A stretch of 64,000 bases of DNA from Lichenicoccus roseus (GTDB taxonomy: Bacteria > Pseudomonadota > Alphaproteobacteria > Acetobacterales > Acetobacteraceae): contig NZ_VCDI01000003.1 in NCBI RefSeq assembly GCF_005844085.1, positions 1-64,000 of the forward strand, in the 5' to 3' direction. The notes beneath the pieces are model-generated. The model made no database searches. It saw nothing but the letters and a program-made list of their open reading frames with translations, and was not told the DNA's origin. A program made the position numbers and the translations under genes. Position 1 is the stretch's first letter. Each line of letters begins with the position of its first letter. Positions 9,381-18,976 of the stretch are shown piece after piece.

Positions 9381-9511
9381 CGTCTGCAGGGATACTACTC
9401 CGCAATCGCGGATGCCGGGACCCTCCGCACGCGCCTGTATGGTCACGGCGCCCGGCATGGTCAAATCGGCGCCGTCGCGTACCAGCGCGCCCCCGACCGT
9501 TGCACCTGAGC

Positions 9512-10165
9512 TCAGTGCGCGAAGATGTCCGGGTTCTCGTAGCCGAGGAGGTCGAGCCTGGCCCGGGCAGGCAGGAAGTCGAACGCGGCCATGGCAAGGT
9601 CGAGCCGGCCCTCGCGCACCAGGAGGCCTTCGAGCCGCTCCCACAGTGCGTGCAGGTGAAGGACGTCGGACGCCGCATAGGACAGTTGTTCGGCGGAGAG
9701 GTCCGCGGCACCCCAGTCGGAGGTCTGCTGCTGCTTGTTGAGGTCGATGCCGAGCAACTCGCGGCAGAGCTCCCGCAGCCCGTGCCGGTCGGTGAAGGTT
9801 CGCACCAGCTTGGCGGCGATCTTGGTGCAGCGCACCGGTGACACCGTGATGCCGAGGGCGTGCTGCAGGATGCCGACATCGAAGCGGGCGAAATGCATCA
9901 GCTTGACGGTCGCCGGATCGGACAGCAGTCGCTTGAGATTGGGGCAATCGGCGCCACGTCCGCCGAGTGACGGCGGGACGATCTGCACCAGGTGCGCCTG
10001 GCTGTCGCCGGCGCAGAGCTGCACCAGGCAGAGCCGGTCGCGATGCGGCAGCAATCCCATCGTCTCGGTATCGACGGCGACGGTGCCGCCGAGGGCGAGA
10101 TCGTCCGGCAGGTCGTGCCGGTGCAGGTGGATGGTGGCGTTCTGCATGAACTGAGTGGAACTCAT
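9512..10165 (-). CDS. rnd: Ribonuclease D, short form
   Basis: A 217-residue DEDD-family 3'-5' exoribonuclease expected to trim tRNA and other small RNA 3' ends. Exo I is visible as VAVDTETMG (Asp32, Glu34), Exo II as HFARFDVGIL, and Exo III as LSYAASDVLHL with the conserved Tyr and Asp. It ends after the nuclease domain, lacking the HRDC domains of E. coli RNase D, which is the usual alphaproteobacterial form. The start could be the ATG at 10165 or at 10147; neither has a strong Shine-Dalgarno. A tRNA-Leu gene lies just upstream on the same strand. Confidence 0.9.
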   Translation of the reverse strand: MSSTQFMQNATIHLHRHDLPDDLALGGTVAVDTETMGLLPHRDRLCLVQLCAGDSQAHLVQIVPPSLGGRGADCPNLKRLLSDPATVKLMHFARFDVGILQHALGITVSPVRCTKIAAKLVRTFTDRHGLRELCRELLGIDLNKQQQTSDWGAADLSAEQLSYAASDVLHLHALWERLEGLLVREGRLDLAMAAFDFLPARARLDLLGYENPDIFAH

Positions 10166-10257
10166 CTTCCGGGAAGCGGGCAGGGGGAGGGCCGGCGACC
10201 GGAACGATGGGCGGTATCCGTCACCGCCGCCATTCCGCCGACGCCGGCTTGCCCTTC

Positions 10258-10344
10258 TGGTGCCCAGGAGAAGACTCGAACTTCCACGACCTTTCGGCCA
10301 CAGGTACCTGAAACCTGCGCGTCTACCAATTCCGCCACCTGGGC
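10258..10344 (-). tRNA. tRNA-Leu (anticodon CAG)
   Basis: An 87-nt class II tRNA on the minus strand. The acceptor stem GCCCAGG/CCTGGGC pairs perfectly, with discriminator A and an encoded CCA. The D-arm contains GGAATTGGTAGACGCGC, the anticodon stem-loop is CAGGT-TTCAGGT-ACCTG (anticodon CAG), a variable arm contains GTGGCCGAAAGGTCGTGG, and the T-arm has GTTCGAGTC. The long variable arm and anticodon identify leucine, reading CUG codons, the dominant Leu codon here. Confidence 0.97.
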
Positions 10345-10554
10345 TGAGGGGCAACCGTCGCGTCAGCGGCGGGTGGTGGGGCGATCTACCGGTCGCCGGG
10401 CCGCGCGTCAACCGGTGCTTCCACCGCCTGGTGGTTGCGCCAGGCAGGCGGGGCCGCGGTTGAGGGAAGCCGGGGCCTCCGATAGTGATGCAGCCGGAGT
10501 GCCGGCGGGATCGTTCCGCCAACGCATCCCCACGACAGTAGGATCAAGACCCTG

Positions 10555-11496
10555 ATGGCGACCCGCAGTGTTGCGACAGTGTTCGGCGGCTCCGGCTTCC
10601 TCGGCCGCTACGTGGTGAAGCGGCTGGCGCAGCAGGGGCACGTGGTGCGCGTGGCGGTCCGCCGGCCGGCTCGCGCCAACGAGCTGCGTCCGATGGGACG
10701 CGTCGGCCAGGTGGTGCCGCTCTATGCCTCGCTGGCCGACGAGGCCAGCATCGCCCAGGCGGTCGAGGGCGCCGATATCGTGGTCAATCTGGTCGGTATC
10801 CTGGCCGAGGCCCGGGCCGGCGACTTCATGCGTGTCCACGCCGACGGAGCCGGCCGCGTTGCACGGCTGTCGGCCGCGGCCGGGGCCGGTGCGCTGGTGC
10901 AGATGTCGGCGATCGGCGCCGCCACCGACAGCCCGAGCCTATACGGTCGCAGCAAGCAGGCCGGCGAACAGGCGGTGCACGACGCCTTTCCCGCCGCCGT
11001 GGTGCTGCGGCCGTCGATCGTGTTCGGCCCCGAGGACGCCTTCTTCAACCGCTTTGCCGGCATCGCCCGTCTCGCGCCGGTGTTCCCGCTGTTCTGCGGC
11101 GATACGAAGTTCCAGCCGGTCTATGCCGGCGACGTGGCGGAGGCGGTGCTGCGCGCCGTCGAAATTGGCGCCGGCGGGGTGTTCGAACTGGGCGGCCCGC
11201 GGGTCTGGAGCTTCCGCGAGCTGATGGTCTGGATGCTGCATGAGTTGCGCCGCAAGCCGCGCATCTTCGAGGTGCCGATGGGGCTGGCCCGCCTGCAGGC
11301 GTCCATCCTCGAGCATGTGCCCGGCAAGCCGTTGACGCGAGACCAGCTGACCATGCTGGCACGTGACAACGTGGTGTCGGACGGGATGGCGGGTTTCGAG
11401 GAGCTGGGCATTGCTCCGACGCCGCTGGAACTTGTGGTGCCCGGCTACCTGAACCGCTACCGCCCCGGCGGCGGCAAGCGGGAGTTGCCGAAATAG
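10555..11496 (+). CDS. Complex I NDUFA9-like NAD(P)-binding protein
   Basis: A 313-residue atypical short-chain dehydrogenase. The Rossmann motif GGSGFLGRYVVKRL is at 10-23, the central VNLVGIL matches the NDUFA9/YwnB-like branch, and the catalytic YxxxK survives as YGRSKQAGEQ. The C-terminal part has FQPVYAGDVAEAV and the late VVPGYLNRYRPGG segment seen in alphaproteobacterial NDUFA9 homologues. These proteins bind NADPH and associate with respiratory complex I in some organisms; an enzymatic role is not established. It stands alone, divergent from tRNA-Leu, with a 210-nt upstream gap holding no feature I can support. Confidence 0.82.
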   Translation: MATRSVATVFGGSGFLGRYVVKRLAQQGHVVRVAVRRPARANELRPMGRVGQVVPLYASLADEASIAQAVEGADIVVNLVGILAEARAGDFMRVHADGAGRVARLSAAAGAGALVQMSAIGAATDSPSLYGRSKQAGEQAVHDAFPAAVVLRPSIVFGPEDAFFNRFAGIARLAPVFPLFCGDTKFQPVYAGDVAEAVLRAVEIGAGGVFELGGPRVWSFRELMVWMLHELRRKPRIFEVPMGLARLQASILEHVPGKPLTRDQLTMLARDNVVSDGMAGFEELGIAPTPLELVVPGYLNRYRPGGGKRELPK

Positions 11497-11593
11497 GACC
11501 GTTCCGGCCATGCTATCGCCTATCCGCTGATTTTTCCTGGGTGAAGCGGCTATCGGATCGGTAATCCCGGCGAAGTAGGTCAGCATCGCTGTC

Positions 11594-11625
11594 TTTTAAG
11601 CCGTGTTGGAGGCTTTATAGATAAT
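11594..11625 (+). promoter_or_regulatory. Possible sigma-70 promoter for gltD-gltB
   Basis: The only AT-rich segment in the 195-nt gap before gltD. TTTTAA at 11594-11599 and TATAGA at 11616-11621 are 16 nt apart, with an overlapping GATAAT at 11620-11625. The match to consensus is modest. The remainder of the gap is GC-rich leader of about 65 nt. Confidence 0.3.
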
Positions 11626-11691
11626 CGTCCCGGGACGCCGCCGCCCTGATGCCCCCGCCTTGACGCCCCCGCCCGACGCAAGGACACCGCC

Positions 11692-13158
11692 ATGGTCGAT
11701 CGCATGCTGCAATTCACCCACGTGCAGCAACACCAGCCCGACAAGCGTGCGGTGCCCGAACGGCGGGAGGATTTCAACGAGATCTACCGCTCGTTCAGCG
11801 TGCAGGCCGCCAAGGTGCAGTCCAGCCGCTGCTCGCAATGCGGCGTGCCGTTCTGCTCGATCCATTGCCCGCTCTCCAACGACATTCCCGACTGGCTGAA
11901 GCTGACCGCCGAGGGGCGCCTCGAGGAGGCCTACGAGGTCAGCTCGGCGACCAACAACTTCCCGGAGATCTGCGGCCGCATCTGCCCGCAGGACCGCCTC
12001 TGCGAAGGCAACTGCGTCATCGAGAAGGGATTCGAGAGCGTCACCATCGGCGCGGTCGAGCGCTTCATCACCGACCATGCCTTCGAGGCCGGCTGGGTGA
12101 AGCCGATCACCCCGCACCTGGAGCGCGAGCAGTCCGTCGCCATCGTCGGCGCCGGCCCGGGTGGGCTGGCGGCGGCCGAGCAGCTCCGCAAGCGCGGCTA
12201 CCAGGTGCATGTCTACGACCGCTACGACCGCATCGGCGGCCTGATGATCTACGGCATTCCCGGCTTCAAGCTGGAAAAGGAGATCGTGACGCGTCGCCAT
12301 GCGCTGCTGGAGCAGGGTGGCATCGTGTTCCACCTCGGCGCCGGCATCGGCGACGTGGACGACGACCACACCATCGCCTTCTCGACGCTGCGCGAGCGCC
12401 ACGACGCGGTGCTGATCGCTACCGGAGTGTACAAGTCTCGCGACATAGGTGGCCCCGGCGTCGGCCTGCCCGGCATCGTCAAGGCGATCGACTACCTGAC
12501 CGCCTCGAACCGGCGCTCGCTCGGCGACGTGGTACCGGACTTCGACAGCGGCCTGCTCGATGCGGCAGGCAAGCATGTGGTGGTGATCGGCGGTGGTGAC
12601 ACCGCGATGGATTGCGTGCGCACGGCAATCCGCCAGGGCGCCGCTTCGGTGAAGTGCCTCTATCGCCGCGACCGCGCCAACATGCCCGGCTCGTTGCGCG
12701 AGGTGAAGAACGCCGAGGACGAGGGCGTCGACTTCGTCTGGCTGGCAGCCCCCGAGGCGTTCCTCGGCGACAATTCGATTACCGGCGTGCGCGCGGTGCG
12801 CATGAAGCTCGGCCTGCCGGACGCCACCGGGCGGCAGTCGGTGGATCCGGTCGAGAACAGCGGCTTCACCCTGCCGGCCGACCTGGTCATCAAGGCGCTC
12901 GGTTTCGATCCCGAGCCGCTGCCGACCCTGTGGGGCGAGCCCGCCCTCGAGGTGTCGCGCTGGGGCACGCTGAAGGTCGACCATGCCAGCTTCATGACCA
13001 GCCTGCAGGGCGTGTTCGGCGCCGGCGACATCGTGCGCGGCGCCAGCCTGGTGGTGTGGGCGATCCGCGACGGCCGCGACGCCGCCGCCAGCATGCATCG
13101 CTGGCTGCAGCAGCACGCAGCCGCCGACGCGCAGCTGAACATCCAGGCAGCGGAGTGA
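11692..13158 (+). CDS. gltD: Glutamate synthase (NADPH) small subunit
   Basis: A 488-residue FAD/iron-sulfur protein that passes electrons from NADPH to the large subunit for making glutamate from 2-oxoglutarate and glutamine. Two cysteine clusters near the N-terminus (CSQCGVPFCSIHCPLSNDIP and CGRICPQDRLCEGNC) hold the [4Fe-4S] centres. The FAD site is VAIVGAGPGGLAAAEQLRK near 153, and the NADPH site VVVIGGGDTAMDCVRTA near 300. The C-terminal GAGDIVRGASLVVWAIRDGR is the second flavin-contact motif. It precedes gltB by 5 nt, the reverse of the order in enterics. Confidence 0.96.
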   Translation: MVDRMLQFTHVQQHQPDKRAVPERREDFNEIYRSFSVQAAKVQSSRCSQCGVPFCSIHCPLSNDIPDWLKLTAEGRLEEAYEVSSATNNFPEICGRICPQDRLCEGNCVIEKGFESVTIGAVERFITDHAFEAGWVKPITPHLEREQSVAIVGAGPGGLAAAEQLRKRGYQVHVYDRYDRIGGLMIYGIPGFKLEKEIVTRRHALLEQGGIVFHLGAGIGDVDDDHTIAFSTLRERHDAVLIATGVYKSRDIGGPGVGLPGIVKAIDYLTASNRRSLGDVVPDFDSGLLDAAGKHVVVIGGGDTAMDCVRTAIRQGAASVKCLYRRDRANMPGSLREVKNAEDEGVDFVWLAAPEAFLGDNSITGVRAVRMKLGLPDATGRQSVDPVENSGFTLPADLVIKALGFDPEPLPTLWGEPALEVSRWGTLKVDHASFMTSLQGVFGAGDIVRGASLVVWAIRDGRDAAASMHRWLQQHAAADAQLNIQAAE

Positions 13159-13163
13159 CCGCA

Positions 13164-16100
13164 ATGGACCGCATGGAATTGCAGAACGACGTCTCCGGCG
13201 AGAGTGGAGAAGAATTCGTCGCCGCCTGGCAGCGCAATGCCGACGCGATTTCCGGCAGCTACGATGCCAGCCAGGAGCACGATGCCTGCGGCGTCGGCCT
13301 GGTGGCGGCGCTCGACGGACGCCGCCGGCGCGATGTGGTGGAGGCCGGGATCGCGGCGCTCCGCGCTGTCTGGCACCGGGGCGCGGTCGATGCCGACGGC
13401 AAGACCGGCGACGGCGCCGGCATCCATGTCGAGATCCCGCAGGACTTCTTCGCCGACGCCATCGCTCGCGCGGGCAGCCCGGCCGGCAGCGGGCAGGTGA
13501 TCGGCATCGGCATGGTGTTCCTGCCGAAGACCGACCTCTCGGCGCAGGAGCGCTGCCGCGCCATCGTCGAGACGCAGATCCTGGCGTTCGGCTACGGCAT
13601 CTATGGCTGGCGGCAGGTGCCGATCGATACCGCCTGCATCGGCGAAAAGGCCAATGCCACGCGGCCCGAGATCGAGCAGATCATGATACGCAACCTGCGC
13701 GACGTGCCGGAGGTGGAATTCGAGCGCGACCTCTACGTCATCCGCCGGCGCATCGAGAAGGCGGCGATCGAGGCGCAGGTTGCGGAGCTTTACATCTGCT
13801 CGTTGTCCTGCAGATCGGTGATCTACAAGGGCATGTTCCTCGCCGAGAACCTGACCGACTTCTATCCGGACCTGCTCGATGCGCGCTTCGTCAGCCGGTT
13901 CGCGATCTACCACCAGCGCTACTCGACCAACACCTTCCCGACCTGGCGGCTGGCGCAGCCATTCCGCAAGCTTGCGCACAACGGCGAGATCAACACGATC
14001 TCCGGCAACGTCAACTGGATGAAGAGCCACGAGACGCGGCTGGCGGATGCGACACTCGACCCGTTCATCGACGACATCAAGCCGGTGGTGCAGGTCGGTG
14101 GTTCCGACACCGCCTCGCTGGACAACGTGTTCGAGCTGCTGACCTTTGCCGGCCGTGATGCCCCGATGGCAAAGTCGCTGCTGGTGCCGGCGGCGATCAC
14201 CAAGGGGCCGGCGATGAATGCCGCGCACCGCGACATGTTCCTGTACTGCAACGCGGTGATGGAGCCGTGGGACGGGCCGGCGGCGATCTGCGGCACAGAC
14301 GGGCGCTGGGTGATCGCGGGGCTGGACCGCAACGGCCTGCGTCCGCTGCGCTACACCGTCACCGCCAGCGACATGCTGATCGTCGGTTCCGAGACCGGCA
14401 TGGTGAAGGTCCCCGAGGGCGACATCGTCAGCCGCGGGCGGCTGGGGCCGGGGCAGACGGTGGCGGTCGATCTCGACGAGGGCCGCTTCTACGGCGACGA
14501 CGACCTGCTCGACCTGCTCTCGGGCCGGCAGGATTTCTCCGGCTGGGCGAAGCGCATTCATCGCATCGACGAGATCGTGCGCGCCGATGCCGGCGAGCCG
14601 GTGCTCTACACCGGCGAGGCGCTGCGCCGCCGCCAGCTCGCGGTGGGCACCACGCTCGAGGAACTCGAGATGATCCTGCAGCCGATGGGCGCCGAGGGCG
14701 CGGAAGCCATCGGCAGCATGGGCGACGATACCCCGCTGGCGGTGCTGTCGGAGACCTACCGGGGTCTTGCGCATTATTTCCGGCAGGCGTTCAGCCAGGT
14801 CACCAATCCGCCGATCGACAGCCTGCGCGAAACCCGCGTTATGAGCCTGACCACGCGGCTCGGCAACCTCGGCAACGTGCTGGCCGAGGAGGAGGCGCAG
14901 TGCGAGCTGCTGCAGCTCGAGAGCCCGATGCTGTCGACCGGCGAGCACCAGGCGCTGCGCGAGTTCCTCGGCGACAACAGCTGCGTGATCGACTGCACCT
15001 TCGAGGCCGATCATGGCGAGGCCGGCCTGCGCGCCGCCATCGAGCGGATCAGGCGGGAGGCCGAGGAGGGCGTGCGCGCCGGCTGCGCGCATGTGTTCCT
15101 GACCGACGAGCACCAGGGTCCGGAGCGCGCCTACATCCCGATGATCCTGGCGACCGGTGCGGTGCACACGCATCTGGTGCGGCATTCGCTGCGCACCTTC
15201 ACCAGCCTCAACGTGCGTACCGCCGAGTGCCTGGACGTGCATGCGATCGCGGTGATGATCGGCGTTGGTGCGACCACGGTGAACCCCTATCTCGCGCAGG
15301 AGAGCATCGCCGACCGGCATCGTCGCGGGCTGTTCGGCGACATCCCGCTGCGCACGGCGGTCGAGCGCTACCGCAAGGCGATCGACAAGGGGCTGCTGAA
15401 GACGATGTCCAAGATGGGCATCTCGGTGATCGCGTCGTATCGCGGCGGCTATAATTTCGAGGCGATCGGATTGTCGCGCGCGCTGGTGGCGGAATTCTTC
15501 CCGGGCATGCCGTCGCGCATCTCCGGCATCGGGCTGGCGGGTCTCGCCCAGAACGTGCTCGGCCTGCACGAGGCGGCGTGGAGCGACGAGGCGATCACCC
15601 TGCCGGTGGGTGGGCTGTACAAGCTGCGCCGCCGTGGCGAGGTGCACGCCTTCGATGGCGGCCTGATCCACACGCTGCAGACAGCATGTGCCACCGACAG
15701 CTTCACCACGTACAAGCGCTACGCCGATGCGGTGCGGCGGCAGAAGCCGGTGGCGCTGCGCGACCTGCTCGATTTCCGCGAGGGGCGCACGCCGATCCCG
15801 GTCGAGGATGTCGAAAGCATCACCGAGATACGCAAGCGGCTGCTGGCACCCGGCATCTCGCTCGGCGCGCTTGGTCCGGAAGCCCACGAGACACTGTCGA
15901 TCGCGATGAACCGCATCGGCGCGCGCTCGGACAGCGGCGAGGGCGGCGAGGACCCAGCGCGCTCGAAGCCGCGTGCCAACGGCGACAACGCGTCGTCGGC
16001 GATCAAGCAGATCGCATCGGGACGGTTCGGCGTCACCGCGCAGTACCTGAACGACTGCCGCGAGATCGAGATCAAGATGGCGCAGGGTGCGAAGCCCGGC

Positions 16101-17717
16101 GAGGGTGGCCAGCTGCCCGGCTTCAAGGTCACCGGCCTGATCGCCAAGCTGCGCCACGCGACCCCGGGCGTCACGCTGATCTCGCCGCCGCCGCACCACG
16201 ACATCTACTCGATCGAGGATCTGGCGCAGCTCATCTACGACCTCAAGCAGATCAACCCGGAAGCCACCGTCACCGTGAAGCTGGTGGCGCGCTCGGGGAT
16301 CGGCACCATCGCAGCCGGCGTCGCCAAGGCGCGCGCCGATGCGATCCTGATCTCGGGGCATTCCGGCGGCACCGGTGCCAGCCCGCAGACGTCGGTGAAA
16401 TATGCCGGCCTGCCCTGGGAGATGGGGCTCGCCGAAGCGCATCAGGTGCTGATGCTCAACCGCCTGCGCCACCGGGTTAAGCTGCGCGCCGATGGCGGGC
16501 TGAAGACCGGCCGTGACGTGGTGATGGCGGCCATGCTTGGCGCCGAGGAGTTCGGCATCGGCACCGCATCTCTGGTGGCGATGGGCTGCATCATGGTGCG
16601 GCAGTGCCATTCCAACACCTGCCCGGTCGGCGTCTGCACGCAGGACGAGGCGCTGCGGGCGAAGTTCGAGGGCACCCCCGAGAAGGTCATCAACCTGTTC
16701 TCGTTCATTGCCGAGGACGTGCGCAACATCTTGGCCTCGCTCGGTTTCTCGAAGATGAACGACATCATCGGGCGGACCGACCTGCTGCACCAGGTCAGCC
16801 GTGGCGCGGACTATCTCGACGACCTGGATCTCAACTCGCTGCTGGCGCAGGCGGACCCGGGACCGCACGCGCGGTTCTGCACCCGTGAGGGCCGCAACGA
16901 GGTGCCGGAGACGCTGGACGCGCAGATGATCGCCGACGCCAGGCCCTTGTTCGAGCACGGCGAGAAGATGCAGCTGCACTACAACGTGCAGAACACCCAC
17001 CGCGCCATCGGCACCAAGATCTCCAGCAAGATCGTACGCCGGTTCGGCATGGAGACGCTGGCGGCGGGGCACCTCACCGTCAGGCTGCGCGGCTCCGCCG
17101 GACAGTCGCTCGGTGCGTTCGCGGTGCAGGGACTGAAGCTCGAGGTGATCGGCGACGCCAACGACTATGTCGGCAAGGGTCTTTCGGGTGCCACTATCGT
17201 GGTGCGGCAGGCGCCGTCCTCGGCGCTGGTCAGCAACGAGAACGCCATCATCGGCAACACCGTGCTGTATGGCGCGACCGCCGGTGCGCTGTATGCGGCG
17301 GGGCAGGCGGGCGAGCGCTTCGCGGTGCGCAATTCGGGGGCGGTCGCGGTGATCGAGGGCTGCGGCTCGAACGGCTGCGAGTACATGACCGGCGGCACCG
17401 TGGTGGTATTGGGCCCGGTGGGCGATAATTTCGGCGCCGGCTTCACCGGGGGCATCGCCTTCGTCTACGACCAGCGCGGCGATTTCGAGCTGCGGGTGAA
17501 CCCCGACACGCTCGGCTGGAGCCGGGTCGAGGGGGCTGCCGAACAGCAGCTTCGCGGCCTGATCGAGACCCATGCGCGCGAGACCAGCAGCCGGTTCGCC
17601 GCCCTGCTGCTGCATGACTGGGACAAGGCATTGCCGCATTTCTGGCACGTGGTCCCGAAGGAGTACGCCAAGGCGCTGAACGAGGCGGCGCCGCAGCAGA
17701 TGGCGCTGATGGCCTGA
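13164..17717 (+). CDS. gltB: Glutamate synthase large subunit
   Basis: A 1517-residue enzyme. The class II glutamine amidotransferase domain releases ammonia from glutamine; its nucleophile should be Cys42 of HDACGVGL after removal of a 41-residue propeptide. Then come the central domain, the FMN/synthase domain (about 830-1200) and the C-terminal beta-helix GXGXG domain (NTVLYGATAG, GGIAFVYD). The [3Fe-4S] site is Cys1142-x5-Cys1148-x4-Cys1153, as in the family. The ATG at 13164 has a GGAG 8 nt upstream that overlaps the gltD stop, so the subunits are translated together. No truncation or frameshift is visible. Confidence 0.96.
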   Translation: MDRMELQNDVSGESGEEFVAAWQRNADAISGSYDASQEHDACGVGLVAALDGRRRRDVVEAGIAALRAVWHRGAVDADGKTGDGAGIHVEIPQDFFADAIARAGSPAGSGQVIGIGMVFLPKTDLSAQERCRAIVETQILAFGYGIYGWRQVPIDTACIGEKANATRPEIEQIMIRNLRDVPEVEFERDLYVIRRRIEKAAIEAQVAELYICSLSCRSVIYKGMFLAENLTDFYPDLLDARFVSRFAIYHQRYSTNTFPTWRLAQPFRKLAHNGEINTISGNVNWMKSHETRLADATLDPFIDDIKPVVQVGGSDTASLDNVFELLTFAGRDAPMAKSLLVPAAITKGPAMNAAHRDMFLYCNAVMEPWDGPAAICGTDGRWVIAGLDRNGLRPLRYTVTASDMLIVGSETGMVKVPEGDIVSRGRLGPGQTVAVDLDEGRFYGDDDLLDLLSGRQDFSGWAKRIHRIDEIVRADAGEPVLYTGEALRRRQLAVGTTLEELEMILQPMGAEGAEAIGSMGDDTPLAVLSETYRGLAHYFRQAFSQVTNPPIDSLRETRVMSLTTRLGNLGNVLAEEEAQCELLQLESPMLSTGEHQALREFLGDNSCVIDCTFEADHGEAGLRAAIERIRREAEEGVRAGCAHVFLTDEHQGPERAYIPMILATGAVHTHLVRHSLRTFTSLNVRTAECLDVHAIAVMIGVGATTVNPYLAQESIADRHRRGLFGDIPLRTAVERYRKAIDKGLLKTMSKMGISVIASYRGGYNFEAIGLSRALVAEFFPGMPSRISGIGLAGLAQNVLGLHEAAWSDEAITLPVGGLYKLRRRGEVHAFDGGLIHTLQTACATDSFTTYKRYADAVRRQKPVALRDLLDFREGRTPIPVEDVESITEIRKRLLAPGISLGALGPEAHETLSIAMNRIGARSDSGEGGEDPARSKPRANGDNASSAIKQIASGRFGVTAQYLNDCREIEIKMAQGAKPGEGGQLPGFKVTGLIAKLRHATPGVTLISPPPHHDIYSIEDLAQLIYDLKQINPEATVTVKLVARSGIGTIAAGVAKARADAILISGHSGGTGASPQTSVKYAGLPWEMGLAEAHQVLMLNRLRHRVKLRADGGLKTGRDVVMAAMLGAEEFGIGTASLVAMGCIMVRQCHSNTCPVGVCTQDEALRAKFEGTPEKVINLFSFIAEDVRNILASLGFSKMNDIIGRTDLLHQVSRGADYLDDLDLNSLLAQADPGPHARFCTREGRNEVPETLDAQMIADARPLFEHGEKMQLHYNVQNTHRAIGTKISSKIVRRFGMETLAAGHLTVRLRGSAGQSLGAFAVQGLKLEVIGDANDYVGKGLSGATIVVRQAPSSALVSNENAIIGNTVLYGATAGALYAAGQAGERFAVRNSGAVAVIEGCGSNGCEYMTGGTVVVLGPVGDNFGAGFTGGIAFVYDQRGDFELRVNPDTLGWSRVEGAAEQQLRGLIETHARETSSRFAALLLHDWDKALPHFWHVVPKEYAKALNEAAPQQMALMA

Positions 17718-17742
17718 CCGCCGGGGTGATGCGGCGGCGGGT

Positions 17743-17782
17743 CGACAGGCGGAGGCGCGGGTTGTAGGGAGCCAGCCTGTCG
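17743..17782 (+). other. Inverted repeat downstream of gltB
   Basis: CGACAGGC (17743-17750) and GCCTGTCG (17775-17782) form a perfect 8-bp stem around a 24-nt loop, 25 nt after the gltB stop. A second small stem GGCCC/GGGCC lies at 17793-17809. Neither has a T-run, so either could be a weak or Rho-assisted terminator. Confidence 0.35.
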
Positions 17783-17832
17783 TCCCTGCATCGGCCCCTC
17801 TCGTGGGCCTCTATTCGCCGGCTGGAGTTTCC

Positions 17833-18858
17833 ATGCGCCTGTGCCTCTCCCGACGGCTGTTGCTTGCCAGCCTCGCCGCCCTGCCGGCGGGCCGGGCCTT
17901 CGCGGCGACGGCCGGAATGCGTCACGTCGAGGTCGCCTGCTGGGGTGGACCCTATGGCGCCGCGATCCGCGAGGTCGTCGATGGCCGCGCCGCCGGCCTT
18001 GAGCTGGTCGTGGGCCAGCATCCCGGCACCGAGCCGGAGCGGGTCGCACAACTGCTCTCCCAGGACGCGGGCGGCATCGATGTCGGGCTGCTCTCCGATG
18101 TCGATGCCTACCGGCTGTCGCTGCGCCAGATGTTCGTGCCGCTCACCACCGCCGGCGTGCCCAGCCTGCCGAGCATCGTCGCCGGCCTGCGCAGCCCCTA
18201 TGGCGTGCCGCAGGGCCGCACCGCGCTGACCATCGCCTACAACACCGGCCGCGTCCGGACAGCACCGCGCGGCTTCCGCGAGATGTTCGCGCAGGCCCGC
18301 AAGGGTCGGGTCGGGTTCTCCAGCCAGCTTGCGATCCACAATCTCGCTGCCGCCGCGATCTCCGAACAGCATGACGGGCCGGCAAGCCTGCAGGCGGCCC
18401 GCAGCGTGTTTTCCGGCCTGCGCAAGGCCGGGGTGCTCCGCCTCTACGCCGACAACGAGGCGCTCGGGACCGCGCTGGCCAAGGGCGAGATCGACATGGC
18501 GCCGATGTGGCGCTCCAGGGCGCACATCTGGCAGCAGCAGGGCCATCCGGTGCATGACCAGGTACCGGTCGAGGGCGCCATTCCGTTCACAATCATGGGT
18601 TGCATCCCAACGGCTTCGAAGCAGCAGCCCGCGGCAATGGCCTATCTTGACCTGCTGCTGCACGGCGACGTGCAACGTGCGATGGCGGAGAAGAGCGGCC
18701 TGCTGCCGACCGTCAACGGCGTCCGGCTCGATGCGGCGCTTGCGACCCGGATCGGCTTCACCGCGGCGCAGCAGGCTCGTTTCCGCCCACTCTCCCTGGA
18801 CGCGGTGGCGCGCAACGGGCTGGAACTGCGCCACTTCTGGGATCACGATCTGGCCTGA
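17833..18858 (+). CDS. Periplasmic solute-binding protein, PotD-like (orphan)
   Basis: A 341-residue extracellular solute-binding protein of the polyamine/iron type. The signal peptide is clear: MRLCLSRRLLLASLAALPAG followed by RAFAATA. The first mature strand, VEVACWGGPYGAAIREVV, is the WGG start seen in PotD/AfuA-like proteins. Later segments include YGVPQGRTALTIAYNT and a late ALATRIGF region. The ATG at 17833 is preferred because the signal peptide begins there and TGGAG is close upstream; an in-frame ATG 10 codons earlier also exists. No permease or ATPase gene lies beside it, so the ligand cannot be inferred. Confidence 0.8.
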   Translation: MRLCLSRRLLLASLAALPAGRAFAATAGMRHVEVACWGGPYGAAIREVVDGRAAGLELVVGQHPGTEPERVAQLLSQDAGGIDVGLLSDVDAYRLSLRQMFVPLTTAGVPSLPSIVAGLRSPYGVPQGRTALTIAYNTGRVRTAPRGFREMFAQARKGRVGFSSQLAIHNLAAAAISEQHDGPASLQAARSVFSGLRKAGVLRLYADNEALGTALAKGEIDMAPMWRSRAHIWQQQGHPVHDQVPVEGAIPFTIMGCIPTASKQQPAAMAYLDLLLHGDVQRAMAEKSGLLPTVNGVRLDAALATRIGFTAAQQARFRPLSLDAVARNGLELRHFWDHDLA

Positions 18859-18879
18859 ACCGAGGTTTGCCAGGCACGC

Positions 18880-18903
18880 GAACATGTTCGTTTCGAATAC
18901 GAA
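18880..18903. promoter_or_regulatory. Palindromic AT-rich cluster upstream of pit
   Basis: GAACATGTTC at 18880-18889 is a perfect 10-bp palindrome. It runs directly into TTCGT-N7-ACGAA (18887-18903), which contains TTCGAA. This is one of the few AT-rich stretches nearby and sits 74-97 nt before the phosphate transporter start, so it may be an operator. No regulator family is assigned. Confidence 0.35.
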
Positions 18904-18921
18904 TTGTCAATAAAACGACAC
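18904..18921 (+). promoter_or_regulatory. Pho-box-like sequence upstream of pit
   Basis: TTGTCAATAAAACGACAC resembles the two-half-site PhoB box (CTGTCAT, 4-nt spacer, CTGTCAT-like). The first half matches well and the second poorly. A third, shifted CTGACAT follows at 18927-18933. It sits 55 nt before a phosphate transporter, which raises the prior, but the match alone is weak. Confidence 0.25.
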
Positions 18922-18976
18922 ACCGTCTGACATTTGGCCCGTCTAGGAACGCTCATACCTTCGAGGGTTGAGAAAG

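Noticed and set aside
12660-17648. A 1662-codon open frame antisense to gltB
   Set aside because: It lies opposite a complete, motif-perfect gltB. Its composition (rich in Arg, His, Ala, Gln) is typical of antisense frames in GC-rich DNA and no domain is recognisable.
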